Of a DNA stretch of 64,000 nucleotides, positions 23,768-35,590 are shown one piece after another. Every line of letters begins with the position of its first letter. The stretch's first letter is position 1. The notes below the pieces were generated by a model that saw nothing but the letters and a program-made list of their open reading frames with translations, did not search any database and had not been told where the DNA came from. This DNA is from Gymnorhina tibicen (lineage: Eukaryota > Chordata > Aves > Passeriformes > Artamidae), in contig VXAZ01018984.1 in NCBI GenBank assembly GCA_013399875.1, positions 6,678,264-6,742,263 of the forward strand. Direction: 5' to 3'. Made by a program: the position numbers and the translations under genes.

Positions 23768-24360
23768 TGCTGTGGTTTAAGCTTGGTGGGCAGCTTATCA
23801 CTGTGCAGCCACACGCTCACTCCTCCACAGTGGGATGGGGCACAGAACTGGAAGGGTAAAAGTACAAAAAATTTGTGAGTTGGGATAAAGACACTTTAAC
23901 AGGTAAAGGAAAAGCTGCACAAATAAGCAAAGCACACTAAGGAATTCATTCACTAGCTCCCACCTATGAGCAGGTGTTCAGCCATTTTCCAGGAAAGCAG
24001 GGCTCCATCACATGTAATGGGTCCTTGGAAGGATAAATGTAGTAGCTGTGAACGTACCCCTGCCTTCTTCTTTCCTCAGATTTTATTGCAGAACGTGACA
24101 CCATATGGTATGGAATACCCCTTGGGTCAGTTGTGTTGAGCTGTCCCAGGTGTGTCCCCTCCCAACTCCTTGTGCAGCCCCAGCCTCCTTGCTGGTGGGG
24201 TGTGTGAGGAGCAGAAAAGGCCCTGATGCTGTGTAAGAGCTGCTCAGCAATAACTAAAACATCCCTCTGTTATCAACCCTGTTTCCAGCAAAAATCCAAA
24301 ACCTATCCTTATACAAGCTACTATGAAGAAATTAAACTTTATCCCAGACAAACCAGTACA
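23768..24360 (-). mobile_element. Solo LTR, ERVL-like endogenous retrovirus (copy 2)
   Basis: This is the same LTR family and orientation as copy 1. Shared stretches on the plus strand include the left end (tgctgtggtttaagc), actggaagggtaaaagtac, the right-hand block gccccagcctccttgctggt, actatgaagaaattaaact and the terminus cagacaaaccagtaca. It is more diverged than the other copies. The flanks CCTTG and CTTAG do not form a clean 5-bp duplication, so the exact ends are uncertain by a few bases. No internal retroviral sequence is adjacent. Confidence 0.85.
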
Positions 24361-26596
24361 CTTAGTTTTGGTTGACTAGGCTTCCAGTGTGGATTGCAAC
24401 CTTCCAGGATTTCTTCCAAACATGTGAGCAGCCATTAACATTAGAAACTTAAGTCTACATCTATTTCTCTGAGACGCTCTGCTGTGTCACTAGCTCTCCT
24501 ATCCTGTTATACTTTGTGAGTTACAACCTTGTCTCTCTCTCTTTCTAATGTACAAGACTCACATAGGGGAACATGAAGAGCATGTCATTACATTGTAGTT
24601 GAAGAAGAGATTCAGTAACTCAAGCAGACTCATCAACTGTTTTCTCCAAAGGATTAACACATCTCTGTATTTGACCTTTTGCTATGTTCTTTCCAGTTTT
24701 TAGATACTGAACTCTCTAGGCAGCCAAGATGTGTGGAGCTCGATGAGAATTAGGCTCAGATGAAAATTTCTGCTTGCTCCTTCTTCTGTTACCTTAACAA
24801 CCAGTATATGTACCTCTCAAGTAACATCTTTATCTGAAGTGCCTCCCTCTTCCACATACATTTCCACTCTGAATATTCACTGAAAAATTATGCTGGAAAT
24901 CAAATATTACACAGAATTTGTATATGTCTGTTTTCCCACAGTACTTGAAATTGTCAGATAGCAAGCAACTCTCCTGCCAAATTGTGCAGGTTTTTCTTTT
25001 TAAATTTACCCCAATCAAAAAAGATAACTTCTTGTTTAAGATATTGAACACCAAAGGCAAGGTTACAAAATGGATGAGATCAATTCCAGCTTCCCCATTT
25101 GCTCCAGCAAGCTTCAGATAAGGAAAGACGGGTTTGTTTAAAAAATAATTTCCTTGAGAAGCAAACAGTAACCAAAGCAGAATTAATAACACATACTCAA
25201 TTTCCTCCTAAGAAAAAGCCCTGTCACGTTCTACATTAACATGGTGGTAGTTTTCAGTGGAGGACTGCAGATTTTTTTAGACTTTAAAAAAAATTAAATT
25301 CTTCAAAATTCAGTTAAAGCTACAAGATTCTCAATGATTATACATGTAAAAGTCTCACCAAAGTCTACAGTATCCTTCAATACAATACGGCTTAAAAATT
25401 GTTATATTCCAGTGATTTTTTTATGGTGATCTCCCTTCTCTGTATGGGAACATTGGTAGTTCAGACTCCTCAATTCAACAGTATATCAGCATGCTCTTAA
25501 ATTTGAAGTTTGCATAGGAGCAAGCCAGACTTCACACATTTAATGCTCAATTTGCAGACAAGAGTCCTGACATTACTGATCATATTCTATACACTTTCTA
25601 TAAATCACTGTCTCTAGGACTTTTAAACTGTTGTAATACTAAGTTTTCTTTAAAGTCTATCATAAATGCACTTTGAGGATGTAACTTATTTTATGGATAT
25701 TAGATTTCCATTCTGCAGTATCATGTGCACATATTCTGTACTAGTAATCCTTTTCTGACAAATCAATCCCCCAAGTCATCACACTAAAATGTCTTCAATG
25801 ACATTATGCTTTGAAAAGTTGTATTTCAAACTTGTTAAGGCTTCAACCAAAGAAAGGAGTTAACCCTTCCTCAAGCACAAGTTCAAACACTCTGTCAAGT
25901 CAAAAAGTAAGGGATTTATAATCCATTTGAAATGTGTTAGCAAGGTTTAAACAGTGGGGGGAAAACAAACCAAGCAAAACCCAAAACATTTTCTATTATA
26001 TTTGTTTTGAGAGGGTTACTATTTAATTTTATTTTGTCAGCAGGATAAATTACTCTCCTTAAAATTCCAAGGAAATTTTACTTGGTGAGTGCTTAATGAC
26101 CGCTAGGTGTTGCTGGTAAACACTTGACTAAATTGGTAATGCTAGATATGATGACTGCACTTGCTTTCTCCTCTCCCCACTCTTCTCCATCTTTTTGAGC
26201 CTCAGATTTGCTGGTGGGTAGGAGTTTCTACCTTCATCTCTGGAGCTGATCACACTCACCTCAGTCACCACATCAGATGAGACAAAATAAGGAAATAGAG
26301 CAATGTATATGCTCAGTTATAAGTTCTGATTCCAGCCCATCTCTTGCCCAACTTCTTTTCTTCCTCTATTCTTAGCAATTTCTTCAGCTCTACACCTGTA
26401 AGAGAGTAGATTCAGATTTTTGTCTTCAATGTAATTTCCATAAATTTGTATAGTGATTACATTTTTGGCAGGAAGTGTCCTTAAAGATTACGTAGTTCAG
26501 GTATATACCTGACCCCTTGCTGCTTATTGAATTGAACTCTTTAAACGTTTCTGAGCATCTTGCAAGAAAAAATCAGATAACCAAAAAAAAAAGTCA
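24361..26596. other. Intergenic DNA, nothing recognised
   Basis: AT-rich sequence without a supported gene, RNA or repeat. The 120-codon minus frame at 24830-25192 has no family resemblance and no matching splice structure. Confidence 0.5.
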
Positions 26597-27900
26597 TTAA
26601 CCTCTTCCTGTATTGCTGAATACAACAAACTCCTCCTGTTTGTTGCCCTTGCTGCATGCTATGTTGTAAAGACACCTCAGCTGGGCTGCTGGCTGTGTCA
26701 CCTTTCTACAGAAACACCCCTGAATTCCCTTAAATTCCCCTGAATTTCCCTGGTGTTTCCCTGTTGGCTTCTTTGCCTCAGGAATTCCTGACTCATCTCT
26801 GTAAGACTGGAAGTGTGCTCCAGTGTGGCTCACACGTTTCAGAGTCCCTGGCAGAGGGGCCTTGCAGGTACCCTGTTCCTCTAACCTTTGCATATCACCC
26901 CACAGCTTGCCAGGGACAACCCTGGCATTGTTGTGTGCCGTGTCTGTCACACCCCCATCACACGTAGTTTAAAGCTCTGCCAATTCCTGCTAGTTCCTGA
27001 GCAAAGACTGTCCTCTCTTGCTGAGAAAGGTGACTCCCATCTGATGCCAGCATGCCTGGTGCTATGCAGGCCGTTCCACGTCAAAAACCCCAAAATATTG
27101 ACCAGCCATGGAACCATGTATTAATAGACTCAGCCCATCTGTTTCTTCCGATGTTTCTGCCTTCAACTGGAACTCTGGAAAAGAATATAACTTGTGCCCC
27201 AGACTTCCTTACCGAATGTCCCAAGGCCCTGAAGTCCTGTTTTGATGGCACTTGGACTACATGTTGCCATTTCATTGTTCCCTGTATAGGAGATCAGTAT
27301 TGGGGTACTCTGAGGGCCGCACCAGGCTAGGAAGTTTCTTGGTGATATCCTTAACCCAGGCCCCAGGGAGGCAGCAAACACTCCCATAGATTGGGCCTGG
27401 TCAGCTTATTGGGCCCTCTGTTCCCCATAGAAGGGAATTGCCTATGATTATAACCCATCTTTTCTTCCTCTTGGAAGCAGTTGTAATACAGGGGGTTGGC
27501 CTTTCTGATTGTCGTGATACCTGTGGTGTAACTGGGCCTTCATCCTCTTCATCCTTTGGCTGGCCTCCCATGTACAAAACCTCATACCTATCCTGCAGAG
27601 GGTGAGTTCAAAAATCCCTCGGAAACATACTACTTATATGGAGCAGCTTGTACTTCTGAGATTCCCCCTACTTCTTCTCTTTGAGTAAACAGATGGTTCC
27701 TTGCACTTTTACCAACATAAAGTCACCATGCAAAACGGGGGAAAAATACCATGGAAATATAACCTGGTCAGCCCAGGAAAGGGGGTGCCTGGTCACCTCG
27801 CAGCCTCTCCACCAGTTTTCTGGTGGCCCTAAGAAGGAGATCCAGCACTCAGGATGGGGAAGCCATGGTGCACTGCCACCCCACACCTGATCTGGACAAG
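26597..27900 (-). repeat. CR1 LINE, 5'-region fragment: ORF1 remnant and start of ORF2
   Basis: Read on the minus strand in several frames, this stretch follows the order of CR1 ORF1. A fragment resembling the ORF1 linker (SERPTPCITTA) is followed by a remnant of the SGNH/esterase-like block at about 27310-27480 (IIGNSLLWGTEGPI, then VCCLPGAWVKDITKKLPSLV). Next come DFRALG, SGAQVIFFSRVPVEG and INTW at 27085-27240, then an ORF1 C-terminal remnant near 27000. It ends with a linker and the opening of ORF2 (AAQLRCLYN, GNKQEE) at 26620-26710, where similarity stops. CR1 ORF1 is known to carry an esterase-like domain, and ORF2 encodes the endonuclease and reverse transcriptase. The reading frame is broken by stops (the motif GPIS is followed by one) and frameshifts. 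This is a dead copy. Confidence 0.85.
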
Positions 27901-30900
27901 AGTGAGGCTGAATGCTGACACGCACTAAAGGGAGCATACACAGATTCTGTCTATTAGATTTATTACACGCTTGAAAGTGTGGGTTACTCAACATCATGAT
28001 GCACCTTCAGTCAGGTGTTCTCATATTCTTCTATATACCCTACGATGCCTTGCTCAGTGGCTTTAGGAAGGCTTTAGCCTGCTGCTTTAAATACACATAT
28101 TTTCTTGCACAGCAACCGCCACCATCCCAAAATAAAGCTATCTTTTCCACCCCTCTGACTCAGAAATTTATCAGTTAGGACTGTTTGAAACTCAGTAAAT
28201 GTAACTGGCACTGGCAAAATAACTGAAAACATGTAGAAATTGAAATGGGGCTCATAGAGGAAATGTTATTACTGCAGAGGGTAAGCACAGCTTGCACACA
28301 AACATAAGCACTCATCTTAGGCCCTAGCCCACCACATGACAGGAAAATGTGTTGCTCAGTTCAAGCAGTTTGAAAAGCCAGGAATAAGCCATCAGTCATT
28401 TCATTTTAATGTGCCTCATAAATTTGTGAAGCCTGTATTTCCCAGCAGACCATACAACGCATTTTATAGAACCATGGAGCTTCACAGGAAGCCAGGCACA
28501 GCCTGGCCTGCCCCATTCTATTAGATTTGCTTTGTATTTTCACCAGAATTGCATGTCATTGACAGTAAGCCTTTTTACAGAAATGAATCCAATGAAACTC
28601 CCCTTCCAGTTGTTGGAAACATCCCTGGTTAATGGCCCAGGTTACTGGCAAGGCTTGTCCTGGACTGCAACACACACTAATGGGTTTTCCTCTGCTACCT
28701 CCAGTCTGCTACTCACAGTCCAGATTCTGTTCTGCAGTTTGATGCATCCATATCAAAGATTACATTGCCTAAATTCTCCACCATTATACTCCAAATTCAT
28801 GAGCAAAAGGGCGAACACACTTTATATGCAAAACCAAAACCTTATTTTTAATTGAATGAAACTCTAAGCCCTGGAATAAAATAATTATTTTTGGTGCAGT
28901 TACAGTGATACTTACACAGTTCAAATGAAATATGGTTAAAAATGACATATACACAAACTTCCTAGAACCTATCCCCTTTCTCTGGTATTGTGCTCACCCT
29001 TGCACTGCCCCTCTGGGTATGAAGGCTGATAGCTTCAGGCCATGGACAGACAGCCTCTCTTCCCTGGGAGGAATGGGATGTTGATTCTCCCTTCTCAACC
29101 CAGGACTGGTGGTTGGGATCAGTATGTTTGGTAAGAGCATCTACACTCTGCTCTTTTTTCCTTGCCCTATGATACCATGCTACAGCTTCATTTGTGAACT
29201 TAGCAAATGTTATATACTAATTCTTTGTTCTCTTCCCTTACCACTGGAACTGGTTATAGCCAGCTGCTGAGGCTGCTTTCCTTTGATAACCTATTTGTAT
29301 CTTATTTACAACAATTGACCAGTGCTGAGTCATGGGTTTGCTGATACGATCCTTTCCCTGTGCTTTAAAGCTCCTGCCAAAGAAAGCAGGTTGAGAAGTA
29401 AGAAATCATGCTTCTACACTTGGTACAAGGTTTTCCAGCTCTTCCAATTGGAATAATTTGCTGGTATCCACTACTGCTTGCTTTGACCTCCTTTGACACT
29501 GTCTTAACCTCCAGTTTTCCTCTTACTGATACAGCTAAGAAATCCTTCAAATACATTTCAAATCCAAGCACTCATTTGGCGCTTATTGTGTCATGGCTGC
29601 TATACATGAGCACACTTGCATATATTTAGATTTAATACTTGCTCCCAAACCTCTTTATTTTCTAAATGAAGCTACTTCAGGCTTCAGTCCAACTCTAAAC
29701 TTCCAGCTGCAGCAACCGTTGCATCACACATTACTCAACCCTCCTTCACTTTTTTGTTCCAAGGGAAAAATTAGTCACTACAAATAATCTACATTTGCTC
29801 AAATAGAAGATTACACACAGTCGTTCATGTTGCCTTCCCTTTGTTTTTCTTCCAGGGCATGTCAAGACTGCTAACTAATTTTCTAGGAATAGAATTAATC
29901 GTGTGAGCCAGAGAAAACTCTCTCAAATCTATTTTCCGTATGATGGGAAAAGCTTCCTTGTAAATAGCAGAGGGCTCACTCCTGGAGCTTGGAGCAACAT
30001 CCTTCTGTTGCAAGATCAGAGGATTTTGAGAAGCCTTCAATGTAGATTAGTTTTACATATTATCAAGTTTTCCAGGAAAACAAAATATAGCTCCCTATAG
30101 TAACAATCCACACAGTAGCTGAATGTGAGGTTTTAAGTCTGGGTGAAAAGGATAATTTTGAAATTCTTGTGTTAAAGGCTACATTGAAGAGTAAATTTGA
30201 GCTGGTTTGGAATATCCTTTCCGACAAACCCTTGGCTTCTCCCATGCTTATACACCATTTTCTGACTGGAAAATTAAAACACAGCATCACTGGTCAACGT
30301 GGAGATAATTTGCCATGCCTTCAAATGAGGTCCTAAGGAACGTAATTCCCCAAGTATCTTTTCAAGTAAGGGAAAAGGGAGAGCAATATAATCAAGCAAT
30401 TCTATAAGAGAAACTAAGCAGGTTAAATCAAAGTCAGTGTTGGAAATTGACTCCAGCCAGTCATTGCAAGCCAGGTTATTCTCTTGTATAGATATTCCTC
30501 ATGCTTAGCTCTTCTACCAAACCTATTCATATAAAAACTCATTTGAAAATCCTAGACAAAACTGTCTGCCACCAGACTGCTCCAGTCTTCAGAGAGATAC
30601 TTTTACGTCCTCCTGAACTGGTTCAGTTCTGTGACTTAACTTATCCCATAGTCATACCTGAAGGAAATAAGACACTACTGTCTCCTGACACGGTACATGT
30701 CAAACCACAGAGATGCCAGCTGGGAAACACCCAGCAAACCAGGTTTCTTACCCTACTGAACTAGAACACCATGGTCACTACAGAAACTGAAGCCTGACAT
30801 ATTTATTCCTGTGCAATTCATACACTCACCCTATGAGCAACAACAAGCTCTAGTCATGTGTCCAACCAAATCTGGACAAGTTTCAATCACAGCAGCAAAA

Positions 30901-32045
30901 ATTAGTAGACAGAATTATGCATAAACTTAAATTTATGTGTACTGAAATGTCTACAGCTGTATTATCACCTTCCCTTTTAGGTTTCTATCCCACTAAGCCT
31001 TTCCAAATGCCCCAGGCAGAGCTTGGCAACAGGCCATAGCTCATGAGTAATGGAAGAACTTCATGGCTATCTGCATGCTACCGGTTGCAATGCTGGGGCC
31101 TCACTGCTGGAAAATGGAAAAAGGAATTCTGTTTATAAAATGACAAAAGTGAAATTGACCCAGAGATGTCTCAGAAGAGCAAAATGCAGAAATACAAAAC
31201 ATCATGAGCAGAACTCCTGTCGTCTTAGGAAATCACATGCAGCCTTTTAATCTTGATTGGATCTATAAAGACTTGTTCTTTGCAGAACTTGCACAACAAT
31301 CATTCTCCTTAGTAAGAAGCAAATGGCTTCTCACTGTCCTTTAAAGAATCTGTGACTCTCACTCCAGACTGAGCTGCTTGCAGGGTGCAGAAGAGGGAGG
31401 GAAGACATACATTTTCACATGAAATGCATACCTACAAGAAAAGTGGTAGAAGAGTGTGATTGTAGAAAGCCAAGTCTGTGTATTTGCCATGGAAACAGCA
31501 GTTTTAAGAAACATAGTGATGGGAGGAATATCAACTACCATTTCAGTCTGATTTCTGCAGCATGCAGTCATAGCAAACTGGCTAAAAGTAGGCTGCTCCT
31601 TATGCAGCTTGACAGACCCTCCAGTTTTATGAGCTTGGTGATTGTGGGTCATTTCTGCCTGCTACTTTTGAAATGTCCTACGTATGCTTTTCTATATTAA
31701 GGAAATATAAGGAATGAAGTGGAAAGGAGAAAGCAAGGCTGAAAAAGGCTCTCACCTCACTCTGGACTCTCACCTCATTTTTTGTGAGGCCAGCAGCAGC
31801 CTTGCTGCATATTTCATTTACACATTTGCCTGTTTCTTTACATCCTAGCAGAGGCACACAGTATAAGAAAGGAAAGGGACTTCTTTTGACATCTCCTGAA
31901 GACAAAGCAGTGCAGGCCCAATTCTGGTATTCTACTTTTGGAAGCTTTTTTTTTCACACATACCAGGAAAAACTTGAGATTAAAAGCACTTCCAGGGTCT
32001 AAGAAAGCTTAAAAGACTCAAATTTACAAACTCAAATTTCAGCAG
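27901..32045. other. Intergenic DNA, nothing recognised
   Basis: About 4 kb of AT-rich sequence with scattered short frames on both strands. None is bounded by splice sites in a consistent phase, and none resembles a known protein. I see no RNA gene and no repeat family that I can name. Confidence 0.5.
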
Positions 32046-32417
32046 AGGGTTTGTTGCAGTGTGTGAGACCACATTGGTCAGGACTGATGGGCCTATAGGC
32101 CGTGATTGGTGGGACAGTCCTCAGGTCCTGGTACCACCCCCAAGGCTGTGATGCAATTGTTCATTATGTTAATGTATGCTGATTCTGTGCTTTAGATTGG
32201 CCCGTTGGCCCCCTCCCCTTTGTACCTTGTTTGGTTCCTCTCTGGAAAGTTCTCTTCTTCAAGTTCTCTCATTGGCTCCTGTTCCCCTGCTCCGCCCTCC
32301 AGTTCCGTCATTGGCTCTCGCACTGTGACCCCGCCCTCTCTCCGCCTGCCTGCCCTCAGCCCATTGGCCCTGATGCTCTGCCCACCCCTGCCTTACAGAT
32401 GTACAGGTTGTTACAGA

Positions 32418-32423
32418 TATAAA
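32418..32423 (+). promoter_or_regulatory. TATA box of the solo LTR
   Basis: TATAAA lies 50 bases after the last ATTGG box (32363-32367) and 61 bases before the polyadenylation signal. This is normal U3-to-R spacing. Transcription would be expected to start near 32445-32455 on the plus strand. Confidence 0.7.
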
Positions 32424-32483
32424 GGTTGTACCCCTTCCTCCATTTTGTCTTTTGTCCCTGTGGGCTTCCGCACATGGAGCCTC

Positions 32484-32489
32484 AATAAA
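32484..32489 (+). terminator. Polyadenylation signal AATAAA of the solo LTR
   Basis: A canonical AATAAA lies in the R region of the LTR, 61 bases after the TATA box. The downstream stretch is GT-containing (agtctctgtgctgctg). Confidence 0.65.
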
Positions 32490-32699
32490 CCTCCACCGCT
32501 GGAACCCCATACAAGAGACCCTTCTAGTCTCTGTGCTGCTGATCGCTGCTATCCGGACTGCGTGTGCGTGTGCCTGCACCAGCTTGAGTGTGAGCCTGCG
32601 CCTCCATCTGGCCTCAGAGCCAAAGGGGCTCCCCCTCACCGGGGACACTTTTGGGAAGGCCGTGGCGCCGCACTACCTCCGCACACCGCGACAACGGTT

Positions 32700-34991
32700 C
32701 CCTTTGTAGAACTGTCACTACTTCTAGACGTCTCTCTGTTCTTTCCCTCTTACCAGTTTCCTTTCCTTTTGATGCCCTGTTTCTCTTCAGTCACCTTTTT
32801 CCCTTCATTATTCCGTTCTTTTGGCTACCACAGGTGTATTGAAAGCATCCCGATTTCCCTTCTCATCCTTACTGATGTGAACAAAACGAAGCAACCACTT
32901 TTGCCAAAGGTGAGAGATAAACATGCTCAATGCGGTCTGTAGCCCTAGACTCTCCAAAACAAGTAAGGTACACGCTCCAGAAGAATTAGCAGCACTTGCC
33001 CTTAAAGAATGCCAAGGTGTTTGGCTGCTCCCAGAGTTCAGGGAAATGCTGCTGTCCCAGTCACCTGCAGCACTTCTATTCAGGAGGGTTGATCACCTTG
33101 TGGAGTTGCCTTCAGCTCCAGGAGAGCAGCTCAGCACAGACATGGATATGTGCTTCCAGCAGAGGAAATTTTTGCTTCTCTGGTCTTTTGTCATGGTTCT
33201 GGCTTCCTTCTAGCTTCCACAGGATGTTATTGATGGATACACTGGGGAATGAGCTGGAATGGGAGCTTGTCAGTAGCACAGGTTTGTTTTTCGAAGGTGT
33301 TGCTAACGAAGCTTTGTCAGTAGCAGACATAGATGGGAAATCCACACTATCAGACAGATGAAAAGTGCATCCAGGAAGTTTCTGTCCTTCAGGCATCATT
33401 ACTTAGTCCCCAGCTTCCCACATTTTCTTGAAGATAAAGCCAAGCTTATCTTAGTGTCGGATTTAAAGGCTATATAGGTAACTGTTGCTTTCCTAGGTCT
33501 CTTCTATTTCCTGGCACTTGGGAATGATTTGGTCTCCAGAACAGTGTGAGCATTCCCTTAGCTAAATTGTCCTTCAGCACCATCACCTAGAGGCTGGTAA
33601 AAGAGGCTGCAGTGGTCACCAAAGACCAGTGGCTTCATCACATCTGGGAGGCAATGCTGTGAAAAAGAGGCCAAAGTGAGATCTCTGCACCAATAAGTTA
33701 TTTCTTTTGTTCTAGAAAAAGCCTAGTGTTCTTTGGTTTATTTGCCTATCAAAGTCATTTCTAGAAAGGAAGTGCTAGGAACAGCTCACAGAGGGTTTTT
33801 TTTTTGAGGTAACTGGATGATTGCCAGTTGCCACTTATCTGATGTCAGCGTTGCCCTGAGGATAGGCTGAAGTCAGAGTAAAGCAGACAGCAATCTCCTT
33901 CATCAGCTGCCACTGTTCCCAAGTAAAAGAATACATAAATGTCTCTGAAGGCTAAAAACGTGCCCACAGGCAAAGGAAAAGAATATATTGGAATACAGGA
34001 ATGTATTTAAAAACACAGGTATTACATGATACTTCAGCAAAGGTACACTCAAATACTGTAGGATATTTTGTTTGCTTAGTTTGATCAAGAGTGATGTTGG
34101 TGATGGAATAGGACTCTCTGCCTTAGCTGGATCCCAGTCGCAGCTGAGCCTTTAGAAACTCTAAGAGTTCATGCTGTAACCATGCAAACTTCACATCCTG
34201 ACCTTTAATTGTAAAATCGTTCTGCTGCTACATCCTTTTTGTGTAAAGTAATGGTTTCTCCTGTTACTAGTGTTCTAAGCAAACCAGGATTCAAAGAAGT
34301 TATTTTTTTGAGAGGGACACAGTGGTCTGTTTCATGCAATCAGAACAAACCTAAAGAAATCTTACTGATTCACTGAATCCTATTTTAGATGTAAAATTTG
34401 AACTTCCTGGGTAGACATAGAGAAATATTTTTTTCTAAGTACACAATGGCTATAATTTGTAAAATGTGGCCACCTTAAACATGATAGCATATTTTGTAAT
34501 GTACGCTTTTAATTCATGCTAACCAGCCATACACACTGGATATGAGCTCTCAAACAAAAAACAAAACTAAAACCAAACCAAACAATAAGTATGGGTATTG
34601 ATCAGGAGTCTTCAATATGCCTTTGGACCTTACAGAGGAAACATTATGATAAAAAAAAGATACTTTCTCTTTTGATATAAAGGTATTTAGAGCTCTTCAT
34701 AACGTGATAAGAATTTTCTGAATCATTGCAGAGTGACTGCAGAGGTGATTTCTTCTTCCTTATCCTGAGGTGCCTATTTTCCTGTCTTAAGTGCTGCCCT
34801 GTGCATCTGTATATTAGAGAAGAAAGCAAAGTGGCTTTTTCACTGGACCATTCAACTGGTACCAAGAGGCACGGCAGGAAATGGGAGCATTTTTGTCAAA
34901 TACAAGTGTGTTTGATCTGGAGCAAGGGGAAGCAAAATTCTCCCAGCAGTAGGCACACCTGTGGAATAAAGAGCTTGTCAATAACATCTTT
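32700..34991. other. Intergenic DNA between two solo LTRs
   Basis: No gene or repeat family recognised. The overlapping frames at 32923-33399 on both strands look like chance. Confidence 0.5.
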
Positions 34992-34996
34992 CTCAC

Positions 34997-35585
34997 TGTG
35001 CTGGTTTTGGCTGGGGTAGAGTCAAAATTTTTCACAGTTGCTGGTATGGGGCTGTGTTTTGGATTTGTGCTGAACACAGGGCTGATAATATAGAGATGTT
35101 TGTGTTATTGCTGAGCAGGGCTTCCACAGAGTCAAAGCCTTTTCTGCTTTTCGTGCTGCCACACTGACAGGGAATTTTGGGGTGTGTGGGAGGTTGGGAG
35201 GAGCCACAGCTGGGACAGGTGACCCCAATCTGACCAAAGGGCTGTTCCAGACCATATGGCATCATGCTCAGTGTATAAAGTGGGGGGAAGAAGGAGGAAG
35301 GGAGGGAATGTTTGGAGTATGACATTTGTCTTCCCAAGTACTGTGCTGGGTCCCTGCTCCTCTGGAGATGGCTGAACACCTGTGTGCCCATGGGAAACAC
35401 TGAATGAACTCCTTGTTCTGTTTTGCTTGCATGTGTGGCTTTTGCTTTTCCTATTGAACTGTCTTTATCTCAACCCATGAGTTTTCTGCCTTTTTCCTTT
35501 CCGATTTTCTTGCCGATCCTACTGCTGAAGGATTGAGCGAGTAGCTGTGTGGGGCTTGTTTGCTGGCTGGGGTTAAATCATAACA
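34997..35585 (+). mobile_element. Solo LTR, ERVL-like endogenous retrovirus (copy 3, best preserved)
   Basis: A 589-bp LTR begins TGTGCTGGTTTTGGCTGGGG and ends GGGGTTAAATCATAACA. It is flanked by a perfect 5-bp duplication CTCAC (34992-34996 and 35586-35590). A TATAAAG box at 35274-35280 lies about 280 bases from the start, which sets the sense strand as plus. Copies 1 and 2 are the same family in the opposite orientation. The intact TG...CA ends and the perfect duplication suggest it is the youngest of the three. No internal retroviral sequence is present. Confidence 0.92.
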
Positions 35586-35590
35586 CTCAC

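Larger units (their letters stand above)
32052..32693 (+). mobile_element. Solo LTR of an endogenous retrovirus with intact promoter elements
   Basis: A 642-bp LTR begins TGTTGCAGTG and ends CCGCGACA. It is flanked by a 6-bp duplication with one mismatch (AGGGTT 32046-32051, ACGGTT 32694-32699). The terminal TG...CA and the 6-bp duplication fit a beta/alpharetrovirus-like (ERVK-type) element. The U3 region has five ATTGG boxes (inverted CCAAT at 32105, 32196, 32271, 32310 and 32363) alternating with GC boxes (CCGCCC). A TATAAA box is at 32418-32423 and an AATAAA signal at 32484-32489, followed by a GC-rich U5. No gag, pol or env lies beside it. It is unrelated in sequence to the ERVL-like LTRs of this window. 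The 245-codon frame at 32205-32942 runs through the LTR and out the other side and is not a gene. Confidence 0.85.

Noticed and set aside
32205..32942. Longest open frame of the window (245 codons, plus strand)
   Set aside because: It crosses the solo LTR from U3 through U5 and beyond, has biased Ser/Pro/Leu composition from GC-rich LTR sequence, and resembles no protein.
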